64,000 bases of DNA from Bugulina stolonifera (Eukaryota > Bryozoa > Gymnolaemata > Cheilostomatida > Bugulidae), in assembly GCA_935421135.1 (NCBI GenBank), contig OW285191.1, positions 868,001 through 932,000 on the forward strand. Direction: 5' to 3'. The notes beneath the pieces were generated by a model that saw only the letters and a list, made by a program, of their open reading frames with translations, did no database searches and had not been told where the DNA came from. Shown here piece after piece: positions 8,701-22,582 of the stretch. Each line of letters starts with the position of its first letter. Position 1 is the first letter of the stretch. Both the position numbers and the translations under genes were made by a program.

Positions 8701-11314
8701 CCCATTAGGTCCTATACCGCCCGTTGCCGCCCTGGCAACTTTTTCCTGTAACGCCCGTAGCCGCCTGCTCCACTGAGGTTTCACTTTCATTTCTGTATCA
8801 GCTTTTATCAAGCTGAAACTGCTATAATAATTGGTTGCTAGGATACTAGAGCTATCCAGCAGTATTCTAGGAGTAGAAAATTATATAGGTCAGATGAGAA
8901 AATTTTGAGAACAGCGTGTTTGAAAATTGGAGATTTTACCGCGATGGCTGCTTCCATTTGGACATTGCCAATGATTGATAATGACATTGCTTGTTGTGAT
9001 AGAGCTTGTGATTATAGCTGATTGAGAGTATGTAAGTATTATGACAGCTATAAAGCATTTGCTCAGCTATTGGAATAAAAATTACAGAAATAATCATAAT
9101 GAAGATTGATGTTCCAGCTATTACTATCACACTAAATCACTCAATGATTTTGATGAATAATCCAAGATATTTCTAACATTTTAGTAGCAGAGTTAAAACA
9201 TAATGCCCTACTGCTATAATTATTATAAAGATGTAGCTAGTCCCAGGCTAGTGGCCTTGCAGATTTATTTATTTATTATTATATTTATTTTATTTCTATA
9301 TTTATATCTGCTGGCTACTAGCTGGTACTCTGGACTGGCATACACAATATATCTTACAATTATTCTTTACTCAATCTTATGACATGGTGTAAAACTACCA
9401 CATATAACAATATACATGTACATGTAGGCATATGTTATATTAGTAGATATTTTTCATAAGGTCATCTAACAAGTTCTAAATTCAGAAGGAGCATGGCCTA
9501 TAGCCTGTATATATGCAGCATATCCACTTCCTGGTTATAGTAGTTTCCACATCTAATGTACAAGCACAGGTTCACAGGTTCCATGCAGGTAGCCAGGTAT
9601 CATTATTCACTTCCTGGTTAGCAACGGAAACTCATCTCTGCCCTCTGTGTTATTTGTACTTCTAATAGTACACAGTTGATGTTCTAGTAGACTAGTAGGA
9701 ACATGTGCATCTAGGTGGCCAGGTACCATTGTTCACTTCCAGGTTAGCAGTGGAAACTCATCCAAATGCCTCTTGTTATCTGTACATGTACTGGTACACA
9801 GTTAGTGTTTTGGTAGCTCAGTAGGTACAGATGCTTGTACATGTAGGTGGTCAGGCAAAAACACTCACTTCCCGGTTCATAGTTTTTCATCCGTATTTTT
9901 TCTGATATTTCGTACATGATTCCATGTTCAAGTCGCCTAGTAGGGAAGCCCAAGTGTACATGTATGTTGCCAGACAACCAACCATCTAGTTAGTCACTTG
10001 TGAATTATCCATGGTTCAGACTACATCATATAGTACACAGGTTCACTTGGTAGCAAGTTCCAATATCATTGTTCCGCTTCTTGTTCTGTTGCGCACACAC
10101 ACCAGCCTAGTAGTTAGACCCTTCCTCCTGTAAGTACATGTACTAGACTGACTGCCACTGGCTCCGCAATCATTGATCTTCCCAGTGTAGGTCCTATGTG
10201 CTGTGTGGAGGCTACATGCACTAAATTTACAAGCTAATAGCCAGCCTTGTAGTTATGAATCAAGCTTTACCCCTTATACTCTCTCTAATTGCACTTGCAC
10301 CTGTAGGTGTACATCTATCATGTTCACTTTCTGGTTAGAAAGTTAGTACCAGGTTCAATGTTATAGTAACCTAGCAGACACATATACATGGGGGGGGGGG
10401 GAGAGAACAAACTAAGAATTCACTTCCTGGCCATTAGTTTCCAATTCATAAGATTATATTTTACCCAAAAGTTTGTGTAAATTATAATTATTTATTTGCA
10501 CAGGTAAAGGTAGAGGTACTAACAGTAACAAGCCATCAACATTGATCCCATCATTAGCAGGCATTGTTTGTGACATTACTTTTCCGTGTCATTTGCCACA
10601 TGCATATCCACCTGTTATATTATTCTGTTTCTATTATTTATGTACATATTATATGTAGCTACGTACCATCTTCTCAACTGTATGGCATATTTTATATAAT
10701 ACCATATTATTTTTATCGACATTGCACATACTGATCATAAATAGATCACATGTAAACATTTTGATGTAGTATTGGTTTTATAAGGTAGCACCTCTAACAC
10801 TATCTGACATAAAACAGTTCTATTATACAATGTACATGTACTTGTATGAAATGTATTCATGATAATTTTCAAATTGACATACCCAGAAACTCTTCCTCTG
10901 TTGAGCATTACACATAAGACTTGGAGAGCTATTACATATATCAAATTGTAGAGAATTTTGTGCAGATTCAGAATAAGTAAGAAAATAGAATACATCTAAG
11001 AGAGAATTCAAATTAGAGGATATGATATGTGAGCCCTCAGCCTTGTGCATTGAGGGAAATGATAAAAGTAATATAGCTAAAGTTCATTGCCCTCTTGGAT
11101 GTTCAATATAGGCAGCACAAAATTGAAATACATGTCAAGATGTAGAGAATGTTCTGCTGATTCGGAATATATGCATATGTGTATATGAAAATGTTGATAT
11201 TTTTAACACAAATTACATAATAATGAAGCTATGTCCATAAGCCTGCTAAACAATGAATTCTCTTAGGACAGAAATGCCCATTGAATTAGAACACAATAGG
11301 ACCTAATGGGTTAA
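8697..11314. mobile_element. Nested piggyBac-like non-autonomous element with TTAA duplication
   Basis: The element proper is 8701-11310 (2610 bp), flanked by TTAA at 8697-8700 and 11311-11314. The ends are a 15-bp inverted repeat, CCCATTAGGTCCTAT. TTAA duplication and CCC...GGG ends are diagnostic of piggyBac-superfamily insertion. Removing it with one TTAA restores GAAAATTAAAACAAACTCG, the sequence present in the uninterrupted copies near 11413 and 11519. The interior is AT-rich, has no ORF over about 90 codons and no transposase, and contains repeated CACTTCCTGGTT-type subunits. It must have moved with a transposase supplied elsewhere. Confidence 0.88.
9524..9990. repeat. Diverged tandem subrepeats inside the piggyBac-like element
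   Basis: CACTTCC(T/A/C)GGTT recurs near 9524, 9609, 9734 and 9866, each followed by similar text with GGAAACTCATC, TAGTACACAG, TAGTAGG and ACATGTAGGTGG..CAGG. The period is about 85-130 bp. More diverged copies continue near 10325 and 10419. No coding content. Confidence 0.65.
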
Positions 11315-11600
11315 AACAAACTCGTGTATCATTACCCTTACTCATATTTTTCATAGTCGTATATCAAGTTTTTTATCGCTTGATTTTATATTATTACTCT
11401 CAAACGTATTGAAAATTAAAACAAACTCGCGTATCATTACCCTTACTCATATTTTTTTTGTAGTCACATATCAAGTTTTTTATCGATTGATTTTATATTA
11501 TTACTCTAAAACGCATTGAAAATTAAAACAAACTCGTGTATCATTACCCTGACTCATATTTTTCATAGTCGCATATCATCTATTCTAGAATACATCACAC
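11311..11600. repeat. 105-bp tandem repeat, right part (three copies)
   Basis: Copies start near 11315, 11420 and 11523. Each holds AACAAACTCG(T/C)GTATCATTACCC, TTACTCATATTTTT, ATATCAAGTTTTTTATCG and GATTTTATATTATTACTC, ending CGTATTGAAAATTAA; the last is truncated at the TIR. This array forms the subterminal region of element 1. Confidence 0.93.
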
Positions 11601-11602
11601 AC

Positions 11603-12139
11603 CATTACTCTAACCCGTATTTTCCTTCGCTACACCCTACTCCAGCCGACGGTCCGCCCGCGAGGGCCGCGACGGGTCGTTGGGGCGGGAGGGCGGGGTA
11701 GGGGCGGGGGATGGGCGGGGGGAGGGCGGCGTGGGGCCACGGCTGGACTCGCAAACGAGAACCGCCGCGAGGCGGAGGGCGAGGCGGAGGGGAGGGGTGG
11801 GGAGGGGTGGGGAGGGGCGGGGACGGGTGGAATTCGCAGGGCGGGGGGGCGCGCGCGTACGCGCGCCCCCTCGCCCGAGCCGTGGGATGGGGCGAGGGCG
11901 GGGCGCGGGGTTTGCTCTTTAGACTGGGTTCCGCGGAACAGCCGATGAGGTTTTTGAAACCCCACCCGCGATGGGGGGGAGTAGGTTCTAGGGCTTTGCA
12001 CATAGAGTGAGGTTTAGGGGAGAGGAGGGGGCGAGAGGACGGGTGGGGTGGTCGTCCGCCCGGGGAGTTTTTGGATCTAGGGCTAATACGACGCGGAAAT
12101 GGCCGGGTGTCTGTGTAGATCTGCACTGACTATACTACT
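11603..12139 (-). repeat. Right terminal inverted repeat of element 1
   Basis: Complete arm of 537 bp. Its inner 339 bp pair with 1-354; the outer 198 bp have their partner outside the window. It is GC-rich and ends TGCACTGACTATACTACT. ORFs here are Gly/Arg or Pro/Arg low complexity and not genes. Confidence 0.9.
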
Positions 12140-15100
12140 ATTGTATGCATAGAATACATTGATTACATAGAATGCATTCTATGCACTCTATGCATTCCAT
12201 GTAATCTATGCGTTCTATGCATAGGATACATAGATTGCATTCTATGAATTCCATGCATAGAATACATAGAATACATAGATTGCACTCTATGCACTCTATG
12301 CATTCCATGTAATCTATGCATTCTATGTATTCTATGCATTCGGTGCATAGAATACATTTTATGCATAGAATGCATAGAATACATTGATCACATAGATCAC
12401 ATAGAATGCATTCTATGCACTGAATGCATAGAATGCATAGGATGCATAGAGTGCATTCTATTCATTCTATGTATTCTAAGCATTCTATGTAGTCTTTGCA
12501 TTGCATAGAATACATAGAGTACATAGATTGCACTCTATGCACTCTATGCATTCCATGTAATCTATGCATTCTATGTATTCTATGCATTCGGTGCATAGAA
12601 TACATTTTATGCATAGAATGCATAGAATACATTGATCACATAGAATGCATTCTTTGCACTCTATGCATTCCATGTAATCTATGCGTTCTATGCATAGAAT
12701 ACATAAATTGCATTCTGTGCATTCTATGCATAGAATACATATAATACATAGATTGCATTCTATGCACTCTATGCATTCCATGTATTCTATGCATTCTATG
12801 TATTCTATTCATTCGATGCATAGAATACATTTAATGCATAGAATGCAAGGAATACATTGATCACATAGAATTCATTCTATGCATTCTATGCATTCCATGC
12901 AATCTATGCATTCTATGCATAGAATACATAGATTGCATTCTATGCATTCTATGCATAGAATACATAGAAGACATAGAATGCATAGAATGCATTCCGTGCA
13001 ATCTATGCGCTCTATGCATAGAATACATAGATGGCACTCTATGCACTCTATGCATTCAATGTAATCTATGCATTCTATGTATTCTATGCATTCGGTGCAT
13101 AGAATACATTTTATGCATAGAATGCATAGAATACATTGATCACATAGAATGCATTCTATGCACTCTATGCATTCCATGTAACCTATGCATTCTATGCATA
13201 GAATACATAGATTGCATTCTATGCCTTCTATGCTTAGAATACATTGAATACATAGAAGACATAGAATGCATATTATGCATTCCATGTAATCTATGCACTC
13301 TACGCATAGAATACATAGAGAACATAGAAGACATAAAATGCATATAATGCATTTCATGTAATCTATGCACTCCATGCATAGAATACATTGATCACATAGA
13401 ATGCATTCTATGCACTGAATGCATAGAATGCATAGGATGCATAGAGTACATTCTATTCATTCTATGTATTCTATGCATTCTATGTAGTCTATGCAGTGCA
13501 TAGAACACATAGATTGCATTCTATGCACTCTATGCATTCCATGTAATCTATGCATTCTATGTATACTATGTTTCCTATGCATTCGATGCATACAATACAT
13601 TTTATGCATAGAATGCATAGAATACATTGATCACATAGAATGCATTCTATGCACTCTATGCATTCCATGTAATCTATGCATACTATGCATAGAATACATA
13701 GATTGCATTCTATGCATTCTATGCATAGAATACATTGAATACATAGAAGACATAGAAGACATAGAATGCATAGAATGCATTCCATGTAACCTATGCACTC
13801 TATGCATAGATTACATAGATTGCACTCTATGCATTCGATGCATAGAATACATAGAATACATTGAATACATAGAAGGCATTGTATGTAATCAATGTATTTT
13901 ATGCATTGTATGCATAGAATACATTGATTACATAGAATGCATTCTATGCACTCTATGCATTCCATGTAATCTATGCGTTCTATGCATAGGATACATAGAT
14001 TGCATTCTATGCATTCCATGCATAGAATACATAGAATACATAGATTGCACTGTATGCACTCTATGCATTCCATGTAATCTATGCATTCTATGTATTCTAT
14101 GCATTCGGTGCATAGAATACATTTTATGCATAGAATGCATAGAATACATTGATCACATAGAATGCATTCTTTGCACTCTATGCATTCCATGTAATCTATG
14201 CGTTCTATGCATAGAAGACATAGATTGCATTCTATGCATTCTATGCATAGAATACATAGAAGACATCGAAGGCATGGAAGACATAGAATGCATTCTGTGC
14301 AATCTATGCACTCTATGCAGAGAATACATGAATTGCATTCTATGCATTCTATGCATATAATACATATAATACATAGATTGCATTCTATGCACTCTATGCA
14401 TTCCATGTATTCTATGCATTCTATGTATTCTATTCATTCGATGCATAGAATACATTTTACGCATAGAATGCAAGGAATACATTGATCACATAGAATTCAT
14501 TCTATGCATTTTATGCCTTCCCTGCAATCTATGCATTCTATGCATAGAATACATAGATGGCACTCTATGCACTCTATGCATTCCATGCACTCTATGCATT
14601 CCATGTAATCTATGCATTCTATGTATTCTATGCATTCGGTGCATAGAATACATTTTATGCATAGAATGCATAGAATACATTGATCACATTGAATGCATTC
14701 TATGCACTCTATGCATTCCATATAACCTGTGCATTCTATGCATAGAATACATCGATTGCATTCTATGCCATCTATGCATAGAATACATTGAATACATAGA
14801 AGACATATAATGCATTCCATGTAATCTATGCACTCTATGCATAGAATACATTGATCACATAGAATACATTCTATGCACTGAATGCATAGAATGCATAGGA
14901 TGCATAGAGTGCATTCTATTCATTCTATGTATTCTAAGCATTCTATGTAGTCTTTGCATTGCATAGAACACATAGATTGCATTCTATGCACTCTATGCAT
15001 TCCATGTAATCTATGCATTCTATGTATACTATGTATTCTATGCATCCGATGCATAGAATACATTTTGTGCATAGAATGCATTGAATACATTGATCACATA

Positions 15101-16413
15101 GAATGCATTCTATACACTCTATGCATTCCATGTAATCTATGCATTCTATTCATGGAATACATAGATTGCATTCTATGCATTCTATGCATAGAATACATTG
15201 AATACATAGAAGACATAGAAGACATAGAATGCATATAATGCCTTCCATGTAATCTATGCACTCTATGCATAGAATACATAGAAGACATAGAAGACATAGA
15301 ATGCATATAATGCATTCCATGTAATCTATGCACTCTATGCATAGAGTACATTGATCACATAGAATGCATTCTATGCACTGAATGCGTAGAATGCATAGCA
15401 TGCATGGAGTGCATTCTATTCATTCTATGTATTCTATGCATTCTATGTAGTCTATGCATTGCATGGAACACATAGATTGCATTCTATGCACTCTATGCAT
15501 TCCATGTAATCTATGCATTCTATGTATACTATGTTTTCTATGCATTCGATGCATAGAAAACATTTTATGCATAGAATGCATAGAACACATTGATCACATA
15601 GAATGCATTGTATGCACTCTATGCATTCCATGTAATCTATGCATTCTATGCATAGAATACATAGATTGCATTCTTTACATTCTATACATTCTATGCATGA
15701 AATACATAGAAGACATAGAAGACATAGAATGCATAGAATGCGTTCCATGTAATCTATGCACTCTATGCATAGAATACATAGATTGCATACCATGCATTCG
15801 ATGCATAGAATACGTAGAATACATTGATTACGTAGAAGGCATTGTATGTAATCAATGTATTTTATGCATTCTATGCATAGAATACATTGATCACATAGAA
15901 TGCATTCTATGCACTCTATGCATTCCATGTAATCCATGCGTTCTATGCATAGGATACATAGATTGCATTCTATGCATTCTATGCATTCTATGCATAGAAT
16001 ACATATAAGTCTATGTCTATGTATTCTATGCATGGAATGCATAGAATACATAGAGTACATAGATTGCACTCTATGCATTCCATGTAATCTATGCATTCTA
16101 TGTATTCTATGCATTCGGTGCATAGAATACATTTTATGCATAGAATGCATAGAATACATTGATCACATAGATCACGTCATAGAATGCATTCTATGCACTG
16201 AATGCATAGAATGCATAGGATGCATAGAGTGCATTCTATTCATTCTATGTATTCTAAGCATTCTATGTAGTCTTTGCATTGCATAGAATACATAGAGTAC
16301 ATAGATTGCACTCTATGCACTCTATGCATTCCATGTAATCTATGCATTCTATGTATTCTATGCATTCGGTGCATAGAATACATTTTATGCATAGAATGCA
16401 TAGAATATTTTGA

Positions 16414-17474
16414 TCACATAGAATGCATTCTTTGCACTCTATGCATTCCATGTAATCTATGCGTTCTATGCATAGAATACATAGATTGCATTCTATACAT
16501 TCTATGCATAGAATACATAGAAGACATCGAAGGCATAGAAGACATAGAATGCATTCTGTGCAATCTATGCACTCTATGCAGAGAATACATGAATTGCATT
16601 CTATGCATTCTATGCATATAATACATATAATACATAGATTGCATTCTATGCACTCTATGCATTCCATGTATTCTATGCATTCTATGTATTCTATTCATTC
16701 GATGCATAGAATACATTTTATGCATAGAATGCAAGGAATACATTGATCACATAGAATTCATTCTATGCATTCTATGCCTTCCATGCAATCCATGCATTCT
16801 ATGCATAGAATACATAGATGGCACTCTATGCACTCTATGCATTCCATGCACTCTATGCATTCCATGTAATCTATGCATTCTATGTATTCTATGCATTCGG
16901 TGCATAGAATACATTTTATGCATAGAATGCATAGAATACATTGATCACATTGAATGCATTCTTTGCACTCTATGCATTCCATGTAATCTATGCGTTCTAT
17001 GCATAGAATACATAGATTGCATTCTATGCATTCTATGCATAGAATACATAGAAGACATCGAAGGCATAGAAGACATAGAATGCATTCTGTGCAATCTATG
17101 CACTCTATGCAGAGAATACATGAATTGCATTCTATGCATTCTATGCATAGAATACATATAATACATAGATTGCATTCTATGCACTCTATGCATTCCATGT
17201 ATTCTATGCATTCTATGTATTCTATTCATTCGATGCATAGAATACATTTTATGCCTAGAATGCAAGGAATACATTGATCACATAAAATTCATTCTATGCA
17301 TTCTATGCATTCCATGCAATCTATGCATTCTATGCATTGAATACATAGATGGCACTCTATGCACTCTATGCATTCCATGCACTCTATGCATTTCATGTAC
17401 TCTATGCATTCTATGTATTCTATGCATTCGGTGCATAGAATACATTTTATGCATAGAATGCATAGAATACATTG
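16414..17474. repeat. 531-bp tandem repeat inside the 3778-bp unit
   Basis: Blocks starting at 16414 and 16747 recur at 16945 and 17278 with a 531-bp offset (59 nonamers). The same pair is copied in the next 3778-bp unit. Confidence 0.8.
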
Positions 17475-20400
17475 ATCACATTGAATGCATTCTATGCATT
17501 CTATGCACTCTATGCATTCCATATAACCTATGCATTCTATGCATAGAATACATAGATTGCATTCTATGCCATCTATGCATAGAATACATTGAATACATAG
17601 AAGACATATAATGCATTCCATGTAATCTATGCACTCTATGCATAGAATACATTGATCACATAGAATACATTCTATGCACGGAATGCATAGAATGCATAGG
17701 ATGCATAGAGTGCATTCTATTCATTCTATGTATTCTAAGCATTCTATGTAGTCTTTGCATTGCATAGCACACATAGATTGCATTCTATGCACTCTATGCA
17801 TACCATGTAATCTATGCATTCTATGTATACTATGTATTCTATGCATCCGATGCATAGAATACATTTTGTGCATAGAATGCATTGAATACATTGATCACAT
17901 AGAATGCATTCTATACACTCTATGCATTCCATGTAATCTATGCATTCTATTCATGGAATACATAGATTGCATTCTATGCATTCTATGCATAGAATACATT
18001 GAATACATAGAAGACATAGAAGACATAGAATGCATATAATGCCTTCCATGTAATCTATGCATTCTATGCATTCCATGTAATCTATGCGTTCTATGCACAG
18101 GATACATAGATTGCATTCTATGCATTCCATGCATAGAATACATAGAATACATAGATTGCACTCTATGCACTCTATGCATTCCATGTATTCTATGCATTCT
18201 ATGTATTCTATTCATTCGATGCATAGAATACATTTTATGCATAGAATGCAAGGAATACATTGATCACATAGAATTCATTCTATGCATTCTATGCCTTCCA
18301 TACAATCTATGCATTCTATGCATAGAATACATAGATGGCACTCTATGCACTCTATGCATTCCATGCACTCTATGCATTCCATGTAATCTATGCATTCTAT
18401 GTATTCTATGCATTCGGTGCATAGAATACATTTCATGCATAGAATGCATAGAATACATTGATCACATTGAATGCATTCTATGCACTCTATGCATTCCATA
18501 TAACCTGTGCATTCTATGCATAGAATACATAGATTGCATTCTATGCCATCTATGCATAGAATACATTGAATACATAGAAGACATATAATGCATTCCATGT
18601 AATCTATGCACTCTATGCATAGAATACATTGATCACATAGAATACATTCTATGCACTGAATGCATAGAATGCATAGGATGCATAGAGTGCATTCTATTCA
18701 TTCTATGTATTCTAAGCATTCTATGTAGTCTTTGCATTGCATAGAACACATAGATTGCATTCTATGCACTCTATGCATTCCATGTAATCTATGCATTCTA
18801 TGTATACTATGTATTCTATGTATCCGATGCATAGAATACAATTTGTGCATAGAATGCATTGAATACATTGATCACATAGAATGCATTCTATACACTCTAT
18901 GCATTCCATGTAATCTATGCATTCTATTCATGGAATACATAGATTGCATTCTATGCATTCTATGCATAGAATACATTGAATACATAGAAGACATAGAAGA
19001 CATAGAATGCATATAATGCCTTCCATGTAATCTATGCACTCTATGCATAGAATACATAGAAGACATAGAAGACATAGAATGCATATAATGCATTCCATGT
19101 AATCTATGCACTCTATGCATAGAGTACATTGATCACATAGAATGCATTCTATGCACTGAATGCGTAGAATGCATAGCATGCATGGAGTGCATTCTATTCA
19201 TTCTATGTATTCTATGCATTCTATGTAGTCTATGCATTGCATGGAACACATAGATTGCATTCTATGCACTCTATGCATTCCATGTAATCTATGCATTCTA
19301 TGTATACTATGTTTTCTATGCATTCGATGCATAGAATACATTTTATGCATAGAATGCATAGAACACATTGATCACATAGAATGCATTGTATGCACTCTAT
19401 GCATTCCATGTAATCTATGCATTCTATGCATAGAATACATAGATTGCATTCTTTACATTCTATACATTCTATGCATGAAATACATAGAAGACATAGAAGA
19501 CATAGAATGCATAGAATGCGTTCCATGTAATCTATGCACTCTATGCATAGAATACATAGATTGCATACCATGCATTCGATGCATAGAATACATAGAATAC
19601 ATTGATTACATAGAAGGCATTGTATGTAATCAATGTATTTTATGCATTCTATGCATAGAATACATTGATCACATAGAATGCATTCTATGCACTCTATGCA
19701 TTCCATGTAATCCATGCGTTCTATGCATAGGATACATAGATTGCATTCTATGCATTCTATGCATTCTATGCATAGAATACATATAAGTCTATGTCTATGT
19801 ATTCTATGCATGGAATGCATAGAATACATAGAGTACATAGATTGCACTCTATGCATTCCATGTAATCTATGCATTCTATGTATTCTATGCATTCGGTGCA
19901 TAGAATACATTTTATGCATAGAATGCATAGAATACATTGATCACATAGATCACGTCATAGAATGCATTCTATGCACTGAATGCATAGAATGCATAGGATG
20001 CATAGAGTGCATTCTATTCATTCTATGTATTCTAAGCATTCTATGTAGTCTTTGCATTGCATAGAATACATAGAGTACATAGATTGCACTCTATGCACTC
20101 TATGCATTCCATGTAATCTATGCATTCTATGTATTCTATGCATTCGGTGCATAGAATACATTTTATGCATAGAATGCATAGAATATTTTGATCACATAGA
20201 ATGCATTCTTTGCACTCTATGCATTCCATGTAATCTATGCGTTCTATGCATAGAATACATAGATTGCATTCTATACATTCTATGCATAGAATACATAGAA
20301 GACATCGAAGGCATAGAAGACATAGAATGCATTCTGTGCAATCTATGCACTCTATGCAGAGAATACATGAATTGCATTCTATGCATTCTATGCATATAAT

Positions 20401-22240
20401 ACATATAATACATAGATTGCATTCTATGCACTCTATGCATTCCATGTATTCTATGCATTCTATGTATTCTATTCATTCGATGCATAGAATACATTTTATG
20501 CATAGAATGCAAGGAATACATTGATCACATAGAATTCATTCTATGCATTCTATGCCTTCCATGCAATCCATGCATTCTATGCATAGAATACATAGATGGC
20601 ACTCTATGCACTCTATGCATTCCATGCACTCTATGCATTCCATGTAATCTATGCATTCTATGTATTCTATGCATTCGGTGCATAGAATACATTTTATGCA
20701 TAGAATGCATAGAATACATTGATCACATTGAATGCATTCTTTGCACTCTATGCATTCCATGTAATCTATGCGTTCTATGCATAGAATACATAGATTGCAT
20801 TCTATGCATTCTATGCATAGAATACATAGAAGACATCGAAGGCATAGAAGACATAGAATGCATTCTGTGCAATCTATGCACTCTATGCAGAGAATACATG
20901 AATTGCATTCTATGCATTCTATGCATAGAATACATATAATACATAGATTGCATTCTATGCACTCTATGCATTCCATGTATTCTATGCATTCTATGTATTC
21001 TATTCATTCGATGCATAGAATACATTTTATGCCTAGAATGCAAGGAATACATTGATCACATAAAATTCATTCTATGCATTCTATGCATTCCATGCAATCT
21101 ATGCATTCTATGCATTGAATACATAGATGGCACTCTATGCACTCTATGCATTCCATGCACTCTATGCATTTCATGTACTCTATGCATTCTATGTATTCTA
21201 TGCATTCGGTGCATAGAATACATTTTATGCATAGAATGCATAGAATACATTGATCACATTGAATGCATTCTATGCATTCTATGCACTCTATGCATTCCAT
21301 ATAACCTATGCATTCTATGCATAGAATACATAGATTGCATTCTATGCCATCTATGCATAGAATACATTGAATACATAGAAGACATATAATGCATTCCATG
21401 TAATCTATGCACTCTATGCATAGAATACATTGATCACATAGAATACATTCTATGCACTTAATGCATAGAATGCATAGGATGCATAGAGTGCATTCTATTC
21501 ATTCTATGTATTCTAAGCATTCTATGTAGTCTTTGCATTGCATAGCACACATAGATTGCATTCTATGCACTCTATGCATACCATGTAATCTATGCATTCT
21601 ATGTATACTATGTATTCTATGCATCCGATGCATAGAATACATTTTGTGCATAGAATGCATTGAATACATTGATCACATAGAATGCATTCTATACACTCTA
21701 TGCATTCCATGTAATCTATGCATTCTATTCATGGAATACATAGATTGCATTCTATGCATTCTATGCATAGAATACATTGAATACATAGAAGACATAGAAG
21801 ACATAGAATGCATATAATGCCTTCCATGTAATCTATGCATTCTATGCATTCCATGTAATCTATGCGTTCTATGCACAGGATACATAGATTGCATTCTATG
21901 CATTCCATGCATAGAATACATAGAATACATAGATTGCACTCTATGCACTCTATGCATTCCATGTATTCTATGCATTCTATGTATTCTATTCATTCGATGC
22001 ATAGAATACATTTTATGCATAGAATGCAAGGAATACATTGATCACATAGAATTCATTCTATGCATTCTATGCCTTCCATACAATCTATGCATTCTATGCA
22101 TAGAATACATAGATGGCACTCTATGCACTCTATGCATTCCATGCACTCTATGCATTCCATGTAATCTATGCATTCTATGTATTCTATGCATTCGGTGCAT
22201 AGAATACATTTTATGCATAGAATGCATAGAATACATTGAT

Positions 22241-22582
22241 CACATTGAATGCATTCTATGCACTCTATGCATTCCATATAACCTGTGCATTCTATGCATA
22301 GAATACATAGATTGCATTCTATGCCATCTATGCATAGAATACATTGAATACATAGAAGACATATAATGCATTCCATGTAATCTATGCACTCTATGCATAG
22401 AATACATTGATCACATTGAATGCATTCTATGCACTCTATGCATTCCATATAACCTGTGCATTCTATGCATAGAATACATAGATTGCATTCTATGCCATCT
22501 ATGCATAGAATACATTGAATACATAGAAGACATATAATGCATTCCATGTAATCTATGCACTCTATGCATAGAATACATTGAT
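22241..22582. repeat. 171-bp tandem duplication
   Basis: CACATTGAATGCATTCTATG begins at 22241 and again at 22412 and is followed by the same text, an exact 171-bp (19 nonamers) duplication absent from the preceding 3778-bp copy. It looks recent. Confidence 0.93.

Larger units (their letters stand above)
1..12139. mobile_element. Element 1: Polinton-type element, left end cut by window
   Basis: Bases 1-354 are an inverted copy of 11941-11603, so the window opens inside the left TIR; about 198 bp of it lie upstream. The right end reads TGCACTGACTATACTACT, identical over 18 bp to the right end of element 2. Inside are a protein-primed polymerase gene (minus), a 31-bp-period inverted array, a second gene (plus) and a nested piggyBac-like insertion. 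Downstream of the end comes ATTGTA and then satellite. The same satellite stretch, uninterrupted, occurs with ATTGTA at 13905-13910, so ATTGTA is the likely 6-bp target duplication. Polintons are known for protein-primed polymerase, long TIRs and 6-bp duplications. Integrase, ATPase, protease and capsid genes, usual in Polintons, are not seen, so this is a reduced or unusual member. Confidence 0.87.

Noticed and set aside
8701..11310. Hidden transposase gene in the piggyBac-like element
   Set aside because: Only ORFs under about 90 codons occur, AT-rich and scattered, without recognisable motifs.
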